64,000 nt of DNA from Nonomuraea endophytica (GTDB taxonomy: Bacteria > Actinomycetota > Actinomycetes > Streptosporangiales > Streptosporangiaceae): contig NZ_JACHIN010000008.1 of assembly GCF_014203235.1 (NCBI RefSeq), forward strand, positions 62,001-126,000, written 5' to 3'. The translations under genes and the position numbers were made by a program. The first letter of the stretch is position 1. Every line of letters starts with the position of its first letter. Under the pieces are notes generated by a model, which saw nothing but the letters and a program-made list of their open reading frames with translations, made no database searches and had not been told where the DNA came from. Shown in pieces: positions 40,179 through 49,691 of this stretch.

Positions 40179-41468
40179 TCAATCCTGTTCGGCGGAGGCG
40201 GGGATGGGTTCGTCGGAGCCGGGGCCGGTGCGGCGTACCACCACCGTGCTGATGCGGTTGCGGCGGCCGGCCAGGCTTTCGGCGGTCAGTTCCAGCCCCG
40301 CCACCCGCGCCTGCGACCCGGCGATCGGAACCCGGCCCAGCGCGTGCGCCAGCAGCCCGCCCACCGTCTCGACGTCGTCCACCTCGATCTCGGTGTCGAA
40401 CAGCTCGCCCAGCTCGTCCACCGGCATCCGCGCCGTCACCCGCATCGCGCCGTCGGGCATGGCCTCGACCCGGGGCGCCTCCTGGTCGTATTCGTCGGTG
40501 ATCTCGCCGACGATCTCCTCCAGGACGTCCTCGATGGTGACCAGCCCGGCGGTCCCGCCGTACTCGTCGATGACGACGGCCAGGTGGATCTGGCGCGCCT
40601 GCATCTCGCGCAGGAGCTGGTCGATCGGCTTGCTCTCCGGCACGTACGTGGCCGGCCGCATGATGGACTCGACCTTCTCCGTGCCCTCGCCGCTCTCGTG
40701 CACGCGCCGGGTGATGTCCTTGAGGTACGCGATGCCGATCACGTCGTCCTCGTTCTCCCCCACGACCGGGATGCGCGAGAACCCGCTGCGCAGGTGGAGC
40801 GAGAGCGCCTGGTCGAGCGTCTTGCCGCGTTCGATGAACACCATGTCGGTGCGCGGCACCATGACCTCGCGCACCAGCGTGTCACCCAGCTCGAAGACCG
40901 AGTGGATCATCTCCCGCTCGTCCGGCTCGATGACCCGGCGTTCCTCGGCCAGGTCGACCAGGTCGCGCAGCTCGGCCTCGGAGGTGAACGGGCCCTCGCG
41001 GAAGCCCTTGCCGGGCGTGAGCGCGTTGCCGAGCAGGATGAGCAGCTTCGGCAGCGGACCGAAGATCTTGGTGAGGCCGTAGACGACGGGGGCGCCGGCC
41101 AGCGCGATCGGCTCCGCGTGCTGGCGGCCCAGCGTACGGGGAGAGACGCCGACGATCACGTAGCTGACCACGATCATGACGGCGGCGGCGCTCACGTACG
41201 CCCAGCCCTGATCGCCCTGAACGTCGATGAACAGCAACGTCACGATCACCGTGGCGACCAGCTCGCAGCTCAGCCTGAGCAGGAGCAGCAGGTTGAGCGA
41301 GCCGGACGGGTCGGTGACGATGTCCTGCAGGCGCTTGGAGCCCCTCCTGCCCTCGCGCACGAACTCCTCAGCCCGCACCCGGGAGATGCGGGTCAGCGCC
41401 GTCTCCGCACTGGCGATCAGGCCGGCGATCACCACGAGCAGGATGGCCAGAGGCAACCAGGCGTTCAC
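40179..41468 (-). CDS. CNNM/CorC-type CBS-domain membrane protein
   Basis: The 429-residue 'hemolysin' family protein has a DUF21 domain with four helices (1 to about 180), paired CBS domains (about 190-320: VMVPRTDMVFIERGKTLDQAL, then IDEYGGTAGLVTIEDVLEEIVG), and a C-terminal CorC_HlyC FAD-like domain. It is implicated in Mg2+/Co2+ efflux. GTG 41468 overlaps the ybeY stop (GTGA). An upstream GTG at 41492 is an alternative. Part of the phoH-ybeY-CBS operon. Confidence 0.93.
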   Translation of the reverse strand: MNAWLPLAILLVVIAGLIASAETALTRISRVRAEEFVREGRRGSKRLQDIVTDPSGSLNLLLLLRLSCELVATVIVTLLFIDVQGDQGWAYVSAAAVMIVVSYVIVGVSPRTLGRQHAEPIALAGAPVVYGLTKIFGPLPKLLILLGNALTPGKGFREGPFTSEAELRDLVDLAEERRVIEPDEREMIHSVFELGDTLVREVMVPRTDMVFIERGKTLDQALSLHLRSGFSRIPVVGENEDDVIGIAYLKDITRRVHESGEGTEKVESIMRPATYVPESKPIDQLLREMQARQIHLAVVIDEYGGTAGLVTIEDVLEEIVGEITDEYDQEAPRVEAMPDGAMRVTARMPVDELGELFDTEIEVDDVETVGGLLAHALGRVPIAGSQARVAGLELTAESLAGRRNRISTVVVRRTGPGSDEPIPASAEQD

Positions 41469-41941
41469 CGCGGGGAGCGCACCTCTTTCCACGACGCGAG
41501 AAGCTGGGCCTGCAGCCCGAACATCTCCTTGTGCTCCTCAGGCTCGGCGTGGTCGTAGCCGAGCAGGTGGAGTATGCCGTGGGTGCACAGCAGCTCCAGC
41601 TCGTCGGCGGCGCTGTGACCGGCCTCGGCGGCCTGCCTGGCGGCGACGGGCGGGCACAGCACGACGTCGCCGAGCAGGCCGGGCTCGGCCGGGCTCTCGG
41701 AGTCGCCGCGGGCGCCGCCGCCGGGACGCAGCTCGTCCATCGGGAAGGCGAGCACGTCGGTGGGGCCCGGCTCGCCCATCCACTTCTCGTGGAGGTCGGC
41801 CATGGTGTTCTCGTCCACGATGAGGAGCGACAGCTCGGCGAGCGGGTGGATGCCCATCTCGCCGAGCACGTGGGTGGCGAGGGCGACGAGCGTCTCCTCG
41901 TCGACCGCGTCACCCGACTCGTTGTTGATCTCGATGCTCAC
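41465..41941 (-). CDS. ybeY: Endoribonuclease YbeY
   Basis: The 158-residue metal-dependent RNase for 16S rRNA 3'-end processing and rRNA quality control has the UPF0054 zinc motif HGILHLLGYDH and the upstream LAFPMDE segment. Length is normal. Start is ATG-type at 41941 after GGAGGGC. It lies 46 bp downstream of phoH and overlaps the CBS gene. Confidence 0.96.
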   Translation of the reverse strand: MSIEINNESGDAVDEETLVALATHVLGEMGIHPLAELSLLIVDENTMADLHEKWMGEPGPTDVLAFPMDELRPGGGARGDSESPAEPGLLGDVVLCPPVAARQAAEAGHSAADELELLCTHGILHLLGYDHAEPEEHKEMFGLQAQLLASWKEVRSPR

Positions 41942-41987
41942 GCGCCCTCCTTCGCCGGGCGCGTGAGCGCGAGATGCGGTAGCTCTC

Positions 41988-43028
<1,041 letters not shown>

Positions 43029-43031
43029 GGG

Positions 43032-43057
43032 TCAGGCCCTCGGGCCTGATGCCTCCC
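43032..43057 (-). promoter_or_regulatory. Hairpin between Shine-Dalgarno and start codon of phoH
   Basis: Reading the minus strand: GGGAGG (43057-43052), CA, then TCAGGCCC-GA-GGGCCTGA (43049-43032), three C, and ATG 43028. Unfolded, the spacing is 23 nt, too long for initiation. With the hairpin formed it shrinks to about 5 nt. The stem could therefore be required for, or tune, translation. Confidence 0.55.
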
Positions 43058-43125
43058 GGTCTTAATTCGGGTGTACTTCTCTGGCCCCATCGTAGCCGGG
43101 AGTGGCCCGCGCGCTCGCGTCAATA

Positions 43126-43470
43126 TCAGCCGGGAGGCCAGGTCAGGTTGCGCCCGCCGAGAACATGCGCGTGCACGTGGAAGACGGTCTGCCCCGCACC
43201 GGCTCCGGTATTGAACACAACGCGGTAGCCGGTTTCGGCCACCCCTTCCTGTACGGCGACCGCGTGGGCGGCCTTCAGCACGTCGTCGGCCAGCCCGTCG
43301 TCGGCCGTGGCCAGCGCCGCGGCGTCGGGGTGGTGCTCCTTGGGGATCACGAGCACGTGGGTGGGCGCCTGCGGATTGATGTCACGGAAGGCGAGAGTGC
43401 GGTCACCCTCGTGGACCACGTCGGCCGGGATCTCCTTGGCCACGATCTTGCAGAAGAGGCAGTCGGTCAC
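43126..43470 (-). CDS. HIT-family nucleotide-binding protein (HINT-like)
   Basis: The 114-residue product has the histidine triad as TVFHVHAHVLGGR near the C-terminus and the start TDCLFCKIVAKEIPADVV. It is a HINT/PKCI-type phosphoramidase acting on purine nucleotides. GTG 43470 has TACAGT 6 nt upstream and no ribosome site, so I reject the longer frame to 43644, which overlaps the sigma-factor region. Conserved neighbour of phoH. Confidence 0.94.
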   Translation of the reverse strand: MTDCLFCKIVAKEIPADVVHEGDRTLAFRDINPQAPTHVLVIPKEHHPDAAALATADDGLADDVLKAAHAVAVQEGVAETGYRVVFNTGAGAGQTVFHVHAHVLGGRNLTWPPG

Positions 43471-43476
43471 GGCAGT

Positions 43477-43482
43477 ACTGTA
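43477..43482 (-). promoter_or_regulatory. -10 box TACAGT, leaderless start of the HIT gene
   Basis: On the minus strand TACAGT lies 6 nt before GTG 43470. Confidence 0.55.
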
Positions 43483-43633
43483 GCGATACGCCACTGATGC
43501 GGCCCGTTGCCAATCGGTAATCCCGCGTACCGTGCGCCGGAAGATCCGCGCGGTTAAGGTGTGTGTGCGACACTTCAGCACAAAAGACGATTCAGGCTCG
43601 GGCGAGGCCACCTGGCGAGGACACGACTGGGTA

Positions 43634-44257
43634 ATGCACCCCAAGGAACCGGGAAAACCTCAAGAACCGGAAGAGCGTAAACCCGCAGGGAAGGCCGAGC
43701 GTCCCATTGATGTGACCACCGAAACCCTTCTGGCCGACAGGTCGCTGGGGGCGGTGCCGGTCGGATGGGACGCCGACGTGGCCGTTACCGCGCTGTACAG
43801 TGCGCACTTCCGGTCATTGGTTCGTCTCGCCGTGTTGCTCGTGCGCGACATAGCAACCGCGGAGGAAGTCGTGCAGGACGCGTTCGTCGCCATCCATGGC
43901 GCCTGGCGCAGACTGCGTGACCCCGACAAGGCACTCGCCTACCTGCGGCAGTCTGTCGTCAACCGGTCCCGTTCCGTTCTGCGTCACCGAGCCGTCGTGG
44001 AAAAGTACGCACCCAAGGGCCTTCCAGACGCCCCGAGCGCCGAGAACGGCGCCATCGGCGAGCTGGAGCGCTCCGCTGTCATCGAGGCATTACGCGCGCT
44101 GCCGACCCGGCAGAGAGAGGCCCTTGTCCTTCGCTACTACGGGGATCTGTCCGAGGCTGAGATCGCCCACGCCATGGGCATCAGCAAGGGCGCGGTCAAG
44201 AGCCACACCGCCCGTGGCATGGCCGCCTTGCGATCCGTCCTGGAGAAGATGTCATGA
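43634..44257 (+). CDS. ECF sigma factor (SigE-like)
   Basis: The 207-residue sigma-70 family protein has a Lys/Glu/Pro-rich N-terminus, region 2 (LYSAHFRSLVRLAVLLVRDIATAEEVVQDAF) and region 4 (LPTRQREALVLRYYGDLSEAEIAHAMGISKGAVKSHTARG, read as two halves). This resembles SigE/SigM-type ECF factors. ATG 43634 is used; an in-frame GTG upstream near 43559 follows TAAGGT and is a possible alternative. The stop overlaps the next gene (ATGA). This plus-strand pair interrupts the conserved minus-strand cluster between rsmE and HIT. Confidence 0.88.
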   Translation: MHPKEPGKPQEPEERKPAGKAERPIDVTTETLLADRSLGAVPVGWDADVAVTALYSAHFRSLVRLAVLLVRDIATAEEVVQDAFVAIHGAWRRLRDPDKALAYLRQSVVNRSRSVLRHRAVVEKYAPKGLPDAPSAENGAIGELERSAVIEALRALPTRQREALVLRYYGDLSEAEIAHAMGISKGAVKSHTARGMAALRSVLEKMS

Positions 44258-44898
44258 CCCAGCCGCCCGACGAGTACGGCGACATTCTGCGCCGCGTGCT
44301 CCGCGCGGAGGCGGACGCGGTCGTACCGTCTCCGGAAGGTCTGGAGATCATCCGCGGCCGCATCGAGCGGCGGGGCGTGCGCAGCGTGTTGTGGTGGCGC
44401 ATCGGCGCCGCCACGGTCAGTGCCGTACTGGTCGCGGGCACCGTCGTCATGGTGGTCCCCTCACTGCGGGAAAGGGTCATCACGCCCACGGAGGTCGAGC
44501 ACGTCCGCGAAACCGACGCCCCGCCGGACAACTCCTCCACCAACCGCCCTCTGGAAAAGCCCAGCCCGAGCAGGTCGGAGCCGGCGATCCTGCCGGCCGA
44601 CCCGACGCCGACGCCCACGTCGCCCGGGCAGGCCACCGAGTCGGCCAAGTCGACGGCGAAGCCGTCCCCGAGCAGCAGCGTCACCCCGACGCCGACGCCC
44701 TGCCCGTCCACTCAGGAAGAGGAGGCCGCGCCGCGCGAGGACTGCCCCACGGCGTCGGCCAGTCCCACGCCCACCACCGGCCCCACCGACACGCCCATCC
44801 CGTCCGGCAGTTGCCCGCCCGAGGAGTGCCCGCCGGACGACCCGCCCGCGCCGCCCACCGAACTGACGACGCCGCTGACCTCCAACCAGGTGAGCTGA
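44254..44898 (+). CDS. Single-pass membrane protein partner of ECF sigma
   Basis: The 214-residue product has a cytoplasmic N-terminus (1-45), one helix (IGAATVSAVLVAGTVVMVV) and a Pro/Thr/Ser-rich extracytoplasmic tail with many PTPT repeats and several Cys. It overlaps the sigma stop by 4 bp, the usual position of an anti-sigma factor, but no zinc-binding anti-sigma motif is seen. Cell-wall-spanning tail suggested. Function inferred from context. Confidence 0.78.
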   Translation: MTQPPDEYGDILRRVLRAEADAVVPSPEGLEIIRGRIERRGVRSVLWWRIGAATVSAVLVAGTVVMVVPSLRERVITPTEVEHVRETDAPPDNSSTNRPLEKPSPSRSEPAILPADPTPTPTSPGQATESAKSTAKPSPSSSVTPTPTPCPSTQEEEAAPREDCPTASASPTPTTGPTDTPIPSGSCPPEECPPDDPPAPPTELTTPLTSNQVS

Positions 44899-44902
44899 GG
44901 TC

Positions 44903-45634
44903 TCACCAGCGCCCGGTGCGCGCCATCAGCACCGCCGCCGCGGCCACTCCCGCGGTCGAGGTCCGCAGCACCGTAGACCCCATCAGCGCCGGTACGGCTC
45001 CCGCCGCGACGAACCCGGCCAGCTCGCCTTCGGAGATCCCGCCCTCGGGCCCGACCACGAGCACGATCTCCCCATCGGCGGGCAGGCTCACCCGGGAAAG
45101 CGGCTCCACCGCCTCCTCGTGCAGCACGAGCGCCAGCGCCGCCCGCCCGAGCAACGCCTCCACCTGAGCGGTGGAGGCAAGATCGGCCACCTCGGCCTGG
45201 TGGAAGCGCCGCGCCTGCTTGCCCGCCTCCCGCGCGGTGGCGCGCCACTTGCCGAGCGCCTTGGCGACCTTGTCGCCCTTCCACTGGGTGATGCTGCGCG
45301 CGGCCGCCCAGGGCACGATGCGGTCGACGCCGGCCTCGGTCATCATCTCGACGGCCAGCTCGCCCCTGTCGCCCTTGGGCAGCCCCTGGACGACGACCAC
45401 GCGCGGCGCGGGAGCCGGGACCTCGTAACGCTTGAGCACGTCGAGCTGCAGCCGGTCCTTGAGCGCCTCGCGCACGACGCACTCGGCCACCGCTCCGGCG
45501 CCGTCGGTGAGGTCGAGCCGCTCACCCGCCCGCAGCCGCCTGACGGCCGCCGCGTGGCGGCCCTCAGGGCCGTCGAGCACCGTCTCATCGCCGCCGAACG
45601 CCTCGCGCCCGGCCAGGAACACCGGAACGCTCAT
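44903..45634 (-). CDS. rsmE: 16S rRNA (uracil(1498)-N(3))-methyltransferase
   Basis: The 243-residue SPOUT methyltransferase has a small N-terminal PUA-like domain and the knotted C-terminal domain: LVVGPEGGISEGE and the ALMGSTVLRTSTAGVAAAAVL SAM loop (read as two halves). It acts on U1498 of 16S rRNA. It follows dnaJ by 28 bp, the usual actinobacterial order. Confidence 0.95.
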   Translation of the reverse strand: MSVPVFLAGREAFGGDETVLDGPEGRHAAAVRRLRAGERLDLTDGAGAVAECVVREALKDRLQLDVLKRYEVPAPAPRVVVVQGLPKGDRGELAVEMMTEAGVDRIVPWAAARSITQWKGDKVAKALGKWRATAREAGKQARRFHQAEVADLASTAQVEALLGRAALALVLHEEAVEPLSRVSLPADGEIVLVVGPEGGISEGELAGFVAAGAVPALMGSTVLRTSTAGVAAAAVLMARTGRW

Positions 45635-45662
45635 GGCCGCCCCCGCTCGCCGTACAAGGAAG

Positions 45663-46802
45663 TCAGCGGCCGTTGAACGCGTCTCGCAGGCGGGAGAAGA
45701 AGCCCTGCTGGCCCGGCGCGAACTTGCCGGGCGGGCGCTCCTCCCCGCGCAGCTTCGACAGCTCGCGCAGCAACTCTTCCTGGGCCGGGTCGAGGCGGCC
45801 CGGCGTCTCCACGTTGACGTGGATGAGCAGGTCGCCGCGGCCGGAGTCGTTGAGCCGCTGCACGCCGCGGCCGTACATGGAGATCACCTGCCCGGACTGC
45901 GTGCCGGGGCGGACGTCGACCTCCTCGGCGCCGTCGAGCGTCTCCACCGTCAGCACGGTGCCGAGGGCGGCGGCGGTCATCGGGATCTGGACGGTGCAGT
46001 GGAGGTCGTCTCCGCGCCGCTCGAAGATCTCGTGCGGCCGCTCGACGATCTCCAGGAAGAGGTCTCCGGGCGGGCCGCCGCCGGGGCCGACCTCGCCCTC
46101 ACCGGCCAGCTGGATGTGGGTGCCGTCCTCGACGCCCGCGGGGATGCGGACCTTGATGGTACGGCGGGTGCGCACCCGGCCGTCGCCCGCGCACTCCTGG
46201 CAGGGATTGCGGATGATGGAGCCGAAGCCCTGGCACTGCGGGCACGGCCGCGAGGTCATGACCTGGCCCAGGAAGGACCGGGTGACCTGGGAGACCTCGC
46301 CCCTGCCGCCGCACATGTCACAGGTGTCGGGGTGGGTGCCGGGGGCCGCTCCGGCGCCCTGGCAGACCTCGCAGACCACGGCCGTGTCGACGACCAGCTC
46401 GCGCGTGGTGCCGAACGCCGTCTCGCGCAGGTCCAGCTCGACGCGGATGGTGGCGTTGCGTCCCCTTCTGGCCCGTGAGCGCGGGCCGCGCCCGCCGCCC
46501 GCCGTACCGAAGAAGGCGTCCATGATGTCGCTGAAGGGGAAGCCCGCCCCGAAACCGGCGGCTCCGCCGCCCGCGCCCGCGGTGGCGAAGGGGTCGGCGC
46601 CCAGGTCGTACATCTGGCGCTTCTGCGGGTCCGACAGCACCTCGTACGCCTGCGTGATCTCCTTGAAACGCTCCTGCGTCGCGGGATCGGGGTTCACGTC
46701 CGGGTGCAGCTCACGGGCCAGCCGGCGGTAGGCCTTCTTGACCTCGTCCTGACTGGCGTCACGGCGCACCCCGAGGGTGCTGTAGTAGTCGCTGTTTGCC
46801 AC
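45663..46802 (-). CDS. dnaJ: Molecular chaperone DnaJ
   Basis: The 379-residue type-I J protein has a J domain with HPD in LARELHPDVNP, a Gly/Phe-rich linker (GAGGGAAGFGAGFPF), four CxxCxGxG zinc repeats (CEVCQGAG, CDMCGGRG, CPQCQGFG, CQECAGDG), and the C-terminal substrate domains. It is a DnaJ2-type protein encoded with hrcA. It starts 12 bp after the hrcA stop and should share CIRCE control. Confidence 0.97.
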   Translation of the reverse strand: MANSDYYSTLGVRRDASQDEVKKAYRRLARELHPDVNPDPATQERFKEITQAYEVLSDPQKRQMYDLGADPFATAGAGGGAAGFGAGFPFSDIMDAFFGTAGGGRGPRSRARRGRNATIRVELDLRETAFGTTRELVVDTAVVCEVCQGAGAAPGTHPDTCDMCGGRGEVSQVTRSFLGQVMTSRPCPQCQGFGSIIRNPCQECAGDGRVRTRRTIKVRIPAGVEDGTHIQLAGEGEVGPGGGPPGDLFLEIVERPHEIFERRGDDLHCTVQIPMTAAALGTVLTVETLDGAEEVDVRPGTQSGQVISMYGRGVQRLNDSGRGDLLIHVNVETPGRLDPAQEELLRELSKLRGEERPPGKFAPGQQGFFSRLRDAFNGR

Positions 46803-46813
46803 TTATCGACCTC

Positions 46814-47827
46814 TTAAGAAGCAGCCAGGATCTGGCTGACGTAGCGTGCCACTGCGCGCACGGCGCCCATGGTCACCGGGTAATCCATCCTCGTGGGGCC
46901 GAGGACGCCCAGCCGGGCCAGTTGCTTGTCGCCAGAACCGTATCCGGTGGCGACGATGGACGTGCCGTGGAGGTAGGGGTTTTCCGCTCCGATGCGCACG
47001 GTGAGCGCGGTCGGGGTGTCCGTTGTCGTCTCGCCGAGCAGGCGCATGAGCACCACCTGCTCCTCCAGCGCTTCGAGGACGTCGCGCAGGCCGATGGTGA
47101 AGTCGGCCCCGGCGAGGTTGGCCGCGCCGGCGAAAACAATCTTCTCGTCGTGCCGTTCGACGAGCGTCTCCAGCAGGACCGACAGAATCGTCGCGACGAC
47201 CGGCCGGTCCTCCACCGGAAGCCGTTCCGGCAGATCGGCCACCAGGTCGGGCACGTCGGCCAGCCCGCACCCGTCGAGACAGGCGTTGAGCACGGCGCGC
47301 AGGTGCGCGATCCGGGGATCCTCGATGACCTCGGGCAGCTCGACGACGCGCTGCTCGACCCGGCCCGTGTTGGTGATCAGCACGAGCATGATCCGCCGCT
47401 CGCTGAGCGGCACGAGCTCGACGTGACGCACGCTGGAGCGCGTCAGCGTCGGATATTGCACCACCGCGACCTGCCTGGTCAGCTGCGCCAGCAGCCGCAC
47501 CGTGCGGGTGACCACGTCGTCGAGGTCGACCGCGCCCGCCAGGAACGTCTCGATGGCCCTGCGTTCGGCCGTGGACAACGGCTTGATCTGCGAGAGCCGG
47601 TCGACGAAGAGCCGGTAGCCCTTGTCCGTCGGCACCCGGCCCGCGCTGGTGTGCGGCTGGGTGATGTAGCCCTCCTCCTCCAGCGCGGCCATGTCGTTGC
47701 GCACCGTGGCCGGGGAGACCTTGAGGTTGTGGCGCTCGGCCAGCGCCTTGGAGCCCACCGGTTCGTTGGTGGACACGTAGTCCTCGACAATGGCGCGGAG
47801 GACCGCGAGCTTCCTGTCGTCGAGCAC
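46814..47827 (-). CDS. hrcA: Heat-inducible transcription repressor HrcA
   Basis: The 337-residue repressor has the N-terminal winged helix (LDDRKLAVLRAIVEDYVSTN; HNLKVSPATVRNDMAALEEEGYI) and the HrcA C-terminal GAF-like domain. It binds CIRCE elements together with GroEL. GTG 47827 has AGGAGGT 6 nt upstream; a longer in-frame start would run through the operator. It heads the hrcA-dnaJ-rsmE operon. Confidence 0.97.
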   Translation of the reverse strand: MLDDRKLAVLRAIVEDYVSTNEPVGSKALAERHNLKVSPATVRNDMAALEEEGYITQPHTSAGRVPTDKGYRLFVDRLSQIKPLSTAERRAIETFLAGAVDLDDVVTRTVRLLAQLTRQVAVVQYPTLTRSSVRHVELVPLSERRIMLVLITNTGRVEQRVVELPEVIEDPRIAHLRAVLNACLDGCGLADVPDLVADLPERLPVEDRPVVATILSVLLETLVERHDEKIVFAGAANLAGADFTIGLRDVLEALEEQVVLMRLLGETTTDTPTALTVRIGAENPYLHGTSIVATGYGSGDKQLARLGVLGPTRMDYPVTMGAVRAVARYVSQILAAS

Positions 47828-47866
47828 GTGTGCACCTCCTACCTCTTCCCTTGGGAAACGCCAGGT

Positions 47867-47893
47867 CTGGCACTCGGTGTTCCCGAGTGCCAA
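47867..47893. promoter_or_regulatory. CIRCE operator upstream of hrcA
   Basis: TTGGCACTC-9-GAGTGCCAG on the minus strand matches the CIRCE consensus (TTAGCACTC-9-GAGTGCTAA) with one arm change each side. It lies about 40 bp before the hrcA start. A TACACT -10 box (47898-47893, minus) overlaps its edge, so bound HrcA would block transcription. Confidence 0.9.
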
Positions 47894-47970
47894 GTGTACG
47901 GCTCTCGCCCACAAGGTGCGATAACCCACGTGCTAGCGGACGGCAAGCCGGTACGGCCACACTTGCAGGC

Positions 47971-48864
47971 ATGAGTGATGATTTCCGGCAGGGTGGAGGA
48001 TGGCAGCCACCGCAGCAGCCTCCGTACGAGCCTCCGCCGCAGGGCGGACCACAGTACGGCCCCCCGCCGCAGAGCGGTCCCCAGTACGGGCCTCCGGGCG
48101 GCCCGCCGTACGGTCAGCAGCCGTCCGGCCCCCAGCCCTCAGGTCCCCAGTACGGCCAGCCGCCGTCGGGCCCGCAGTACGGCCAGCAACCGTCCGGACC
48201 GCAGTACGGCCAGCAACCGCAGTACGGCCAGCCTCCCTTCGGCCAGCCCCCATACGGGCAGCAGCAGTTCGGCCAGCCCCCGTACGGCGGCGCTCCCCAG
48301 TTCCCGCCGCCCGTGGACGGCAAGCGGCTGCGCCCGCCCTTGTGGCAGATCGCGGTGGCCTGGGGCGTGGCCGTGGTGTTCGTGATCGCCGGCATCGTCC
48401 TGTTCGCGGGCGGCGTGACCAGTGGCGTGAGCGGCGCGGCCCCGAGCAAGACGTTCCAGCCCGGCCAGCCCGCCACGGTCACCATCGACCCGGCCGACCG
48501 CCCCGCGCTCTACCTGTCGCGCGGCACCCAGGTCAGCTGGGAGTGCCAGATCAACGGCAACGCCAAGCTCGTCACCACTCCCGTGAACCAGACGGTCGAG
48601 CTCAACGGCACGAGCTGGGAGCTGATCGCGCTGGTCAACGCCCCGGCGGCGGGTGACTACCAGATCAGCTGCACGATCGAACCCGACGCGCAGACCCGCT
48701 TCGGCGTCGGCAAGGACCTGGCCTCCGCGGCCGGCGGCATCATGGGCGGCGTGGCCGCGCTGTTCATCCTGCCGGCCGTCGGCGTGCTCATCGCGGTGGT
48801 CTGGACGGTCGTCGTGCTGGTGCGCCGCAGCGGCCACCGCAAGCGCCTCGCGATGGGCGGGTGA
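47971..48864 (+). CDS. Membrane protein with Pro/Gln/Gly/Tyr repeat N-terminus
   Basis: The 297-residue product starts with about 110 residues of low-complexity repeats (QYGPPP, YGQQPSGP). TM1 follows (WQIAVAWGVAVVFVIAGIVLF), then a 90-residue extracytoplasmic domain with two Cys (SWECQING, ISCTIE), and TM2 (ALFILPAVGVLIAVVWTVVVLV). Such tails are common on actinobacterial wall-associated proteins. CACACT lies 7 nt before ATG 47971. It is divergent from hrcA and immediately followed by the DUF3097 gene. Function unknown. Confidence 0.82.
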   Translation: MSDDFRQGGGWQPPQQPPYEPPPQGGPQYGPPPQSGPQYGPPGGPPYGQQPSGPQPSGPQYGQPPSGPQYGQQPSGPQYGQQPQYGQPPFGQPPYGQQQFGQPPYGGAPQFPPPVDGKRLRPPLWQIAVAWGVAVVFVIAGIVLFAGGVTSGVSGAAPSKTFQPGQPATVTIDPADRPALYLSRGTQVSWECQINGNAKLVTTPVNQTVELNGTSWELIALVNAPAAGDYQISCTIEPDAQTRFGVGKDLASAAGGIMGGVAALFILPAVGVLIAVVWTVVVLVRRSGHRKRLAMGG

Positions 48865-48869
48865 TTTGC

Positions 48870-48875
48870 TACGGT
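48870..48875 (+). promoter_or_regulatory. -10 box TACGGT, leaderless start of the DUF3097 gene
   Basis: TACGGT lies 6 nt before GTG 48882, just after the stop of the previous gene. Confidence 0.5.
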
Positions 48876-48881
48876 CCCCGT

Positions 48882-49691
48882 GTGTACGACGGTGATGTGC
48901 TCGCGGGGAACTGGCGGCGTCCGGGCAAGGGCAAGATCCCTCAGGTCCCGGCGGAACCCGACCTGGTCGTGGAGGACGCCGACAGCGGCTTCTGCGGTGC
49001 CGTGGTGGCCTGCGACAAGGAGGCCGTCACGCTGGAGGACCGCTTCGGCAAGCGCCGCCTGTTCCCGCTGGCGCCCGCGGCGTTCCTGCTGGAGGGCCGG
49101 CCGGTGACGCTGGTGCGGCCGTCCGCCCCGGCGGCGGGCGGGACCAGGCGCAGCGCGTCGGGCTCGATCGCGGTCGAGGGCCTGCGCGCCCGGGTGGCCC
49201 GCGAGAGCCGCATCTACGTCGAGGGCGTGCACGACGCCGCGCTCGTGGAGAAGATCTGGGGCCACGACCTGCGGGTCGAGGGCGTGGTCGTGGAGTACCT
49301 GGAGGGCGTGAACGACCTGCCCGCCATCGTCGCGGAGTTCGAACCGTCCACCGGCAGGCGGCTCGGGGTCCTGGTGGACCACCTGGTGCCAGGTTCCAAG
49401 GAGAGCCGGATCGCCGCCCAGGTCAGCTCGCCCGACGTGCTGATCGTCGGACATCCCTACATCGACATCTGGCAGGCGGTAAAGCCGTCCGTCCTGCGGA
49501 TCCCGGCCTGGCCCGACGTGCCGCGCGGGGTGCCGTGGAAGGAGGGCGTGATCGCCGCCCTGGGCTGGCGCATGGAGCCTGCCGCGGCGTGGCGGCGCAT
49601 CCTGGGCGCCGTCTCGACCTTTTCCGACCTCGAGCCCGAGCTTCTCGGCCGGGTCGAGGAGCTGATCGACTTCGTCACGGAGGCATCATGA
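48882..49691 (+). CDS. DUF3097 family protein
   Basis: The 269-residue product matches the actinobacterial DUF3097 family: VYDGDVLAGNWRRPGKGKIP start, VEGLRARVARESRIYVEGVHDAALVEKIWG and VLVDHLVPGSKESRIA, a Toprim-like acidic pattern (EGVHD, VDHLVPG). That suggests a nucleic-acid-related activity, but the family is uncharacterised. Start GTG 48882 by leaderless box. The stop overlaps the next ATG by 4 bp. Confidence 0.88.
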   Translation: MYDGDVLAGNWRRPGKGKIPQVPAEPDLVVEDADSGFCGAVVACDKEAVTLEDRFGKRRLFPLAPAAFLLEGRPVTLVRPSAPAAGGTRRSASGSIAVEGLRARVARESRIYVEGVHDAALVEKIWGHDLRVEGVVVEYLEGVNDLPAIVAEFEPSTGRRLGVLVDHLVPGSKESRIAAQVSSPDVLIVGHPYIDIWQAVKPSVLRIPAWPDVPRGVPWKEGVIAALGWRMEPAAAWRRILGAVSTFSDLEPELLGRVEELIDFVTEAS

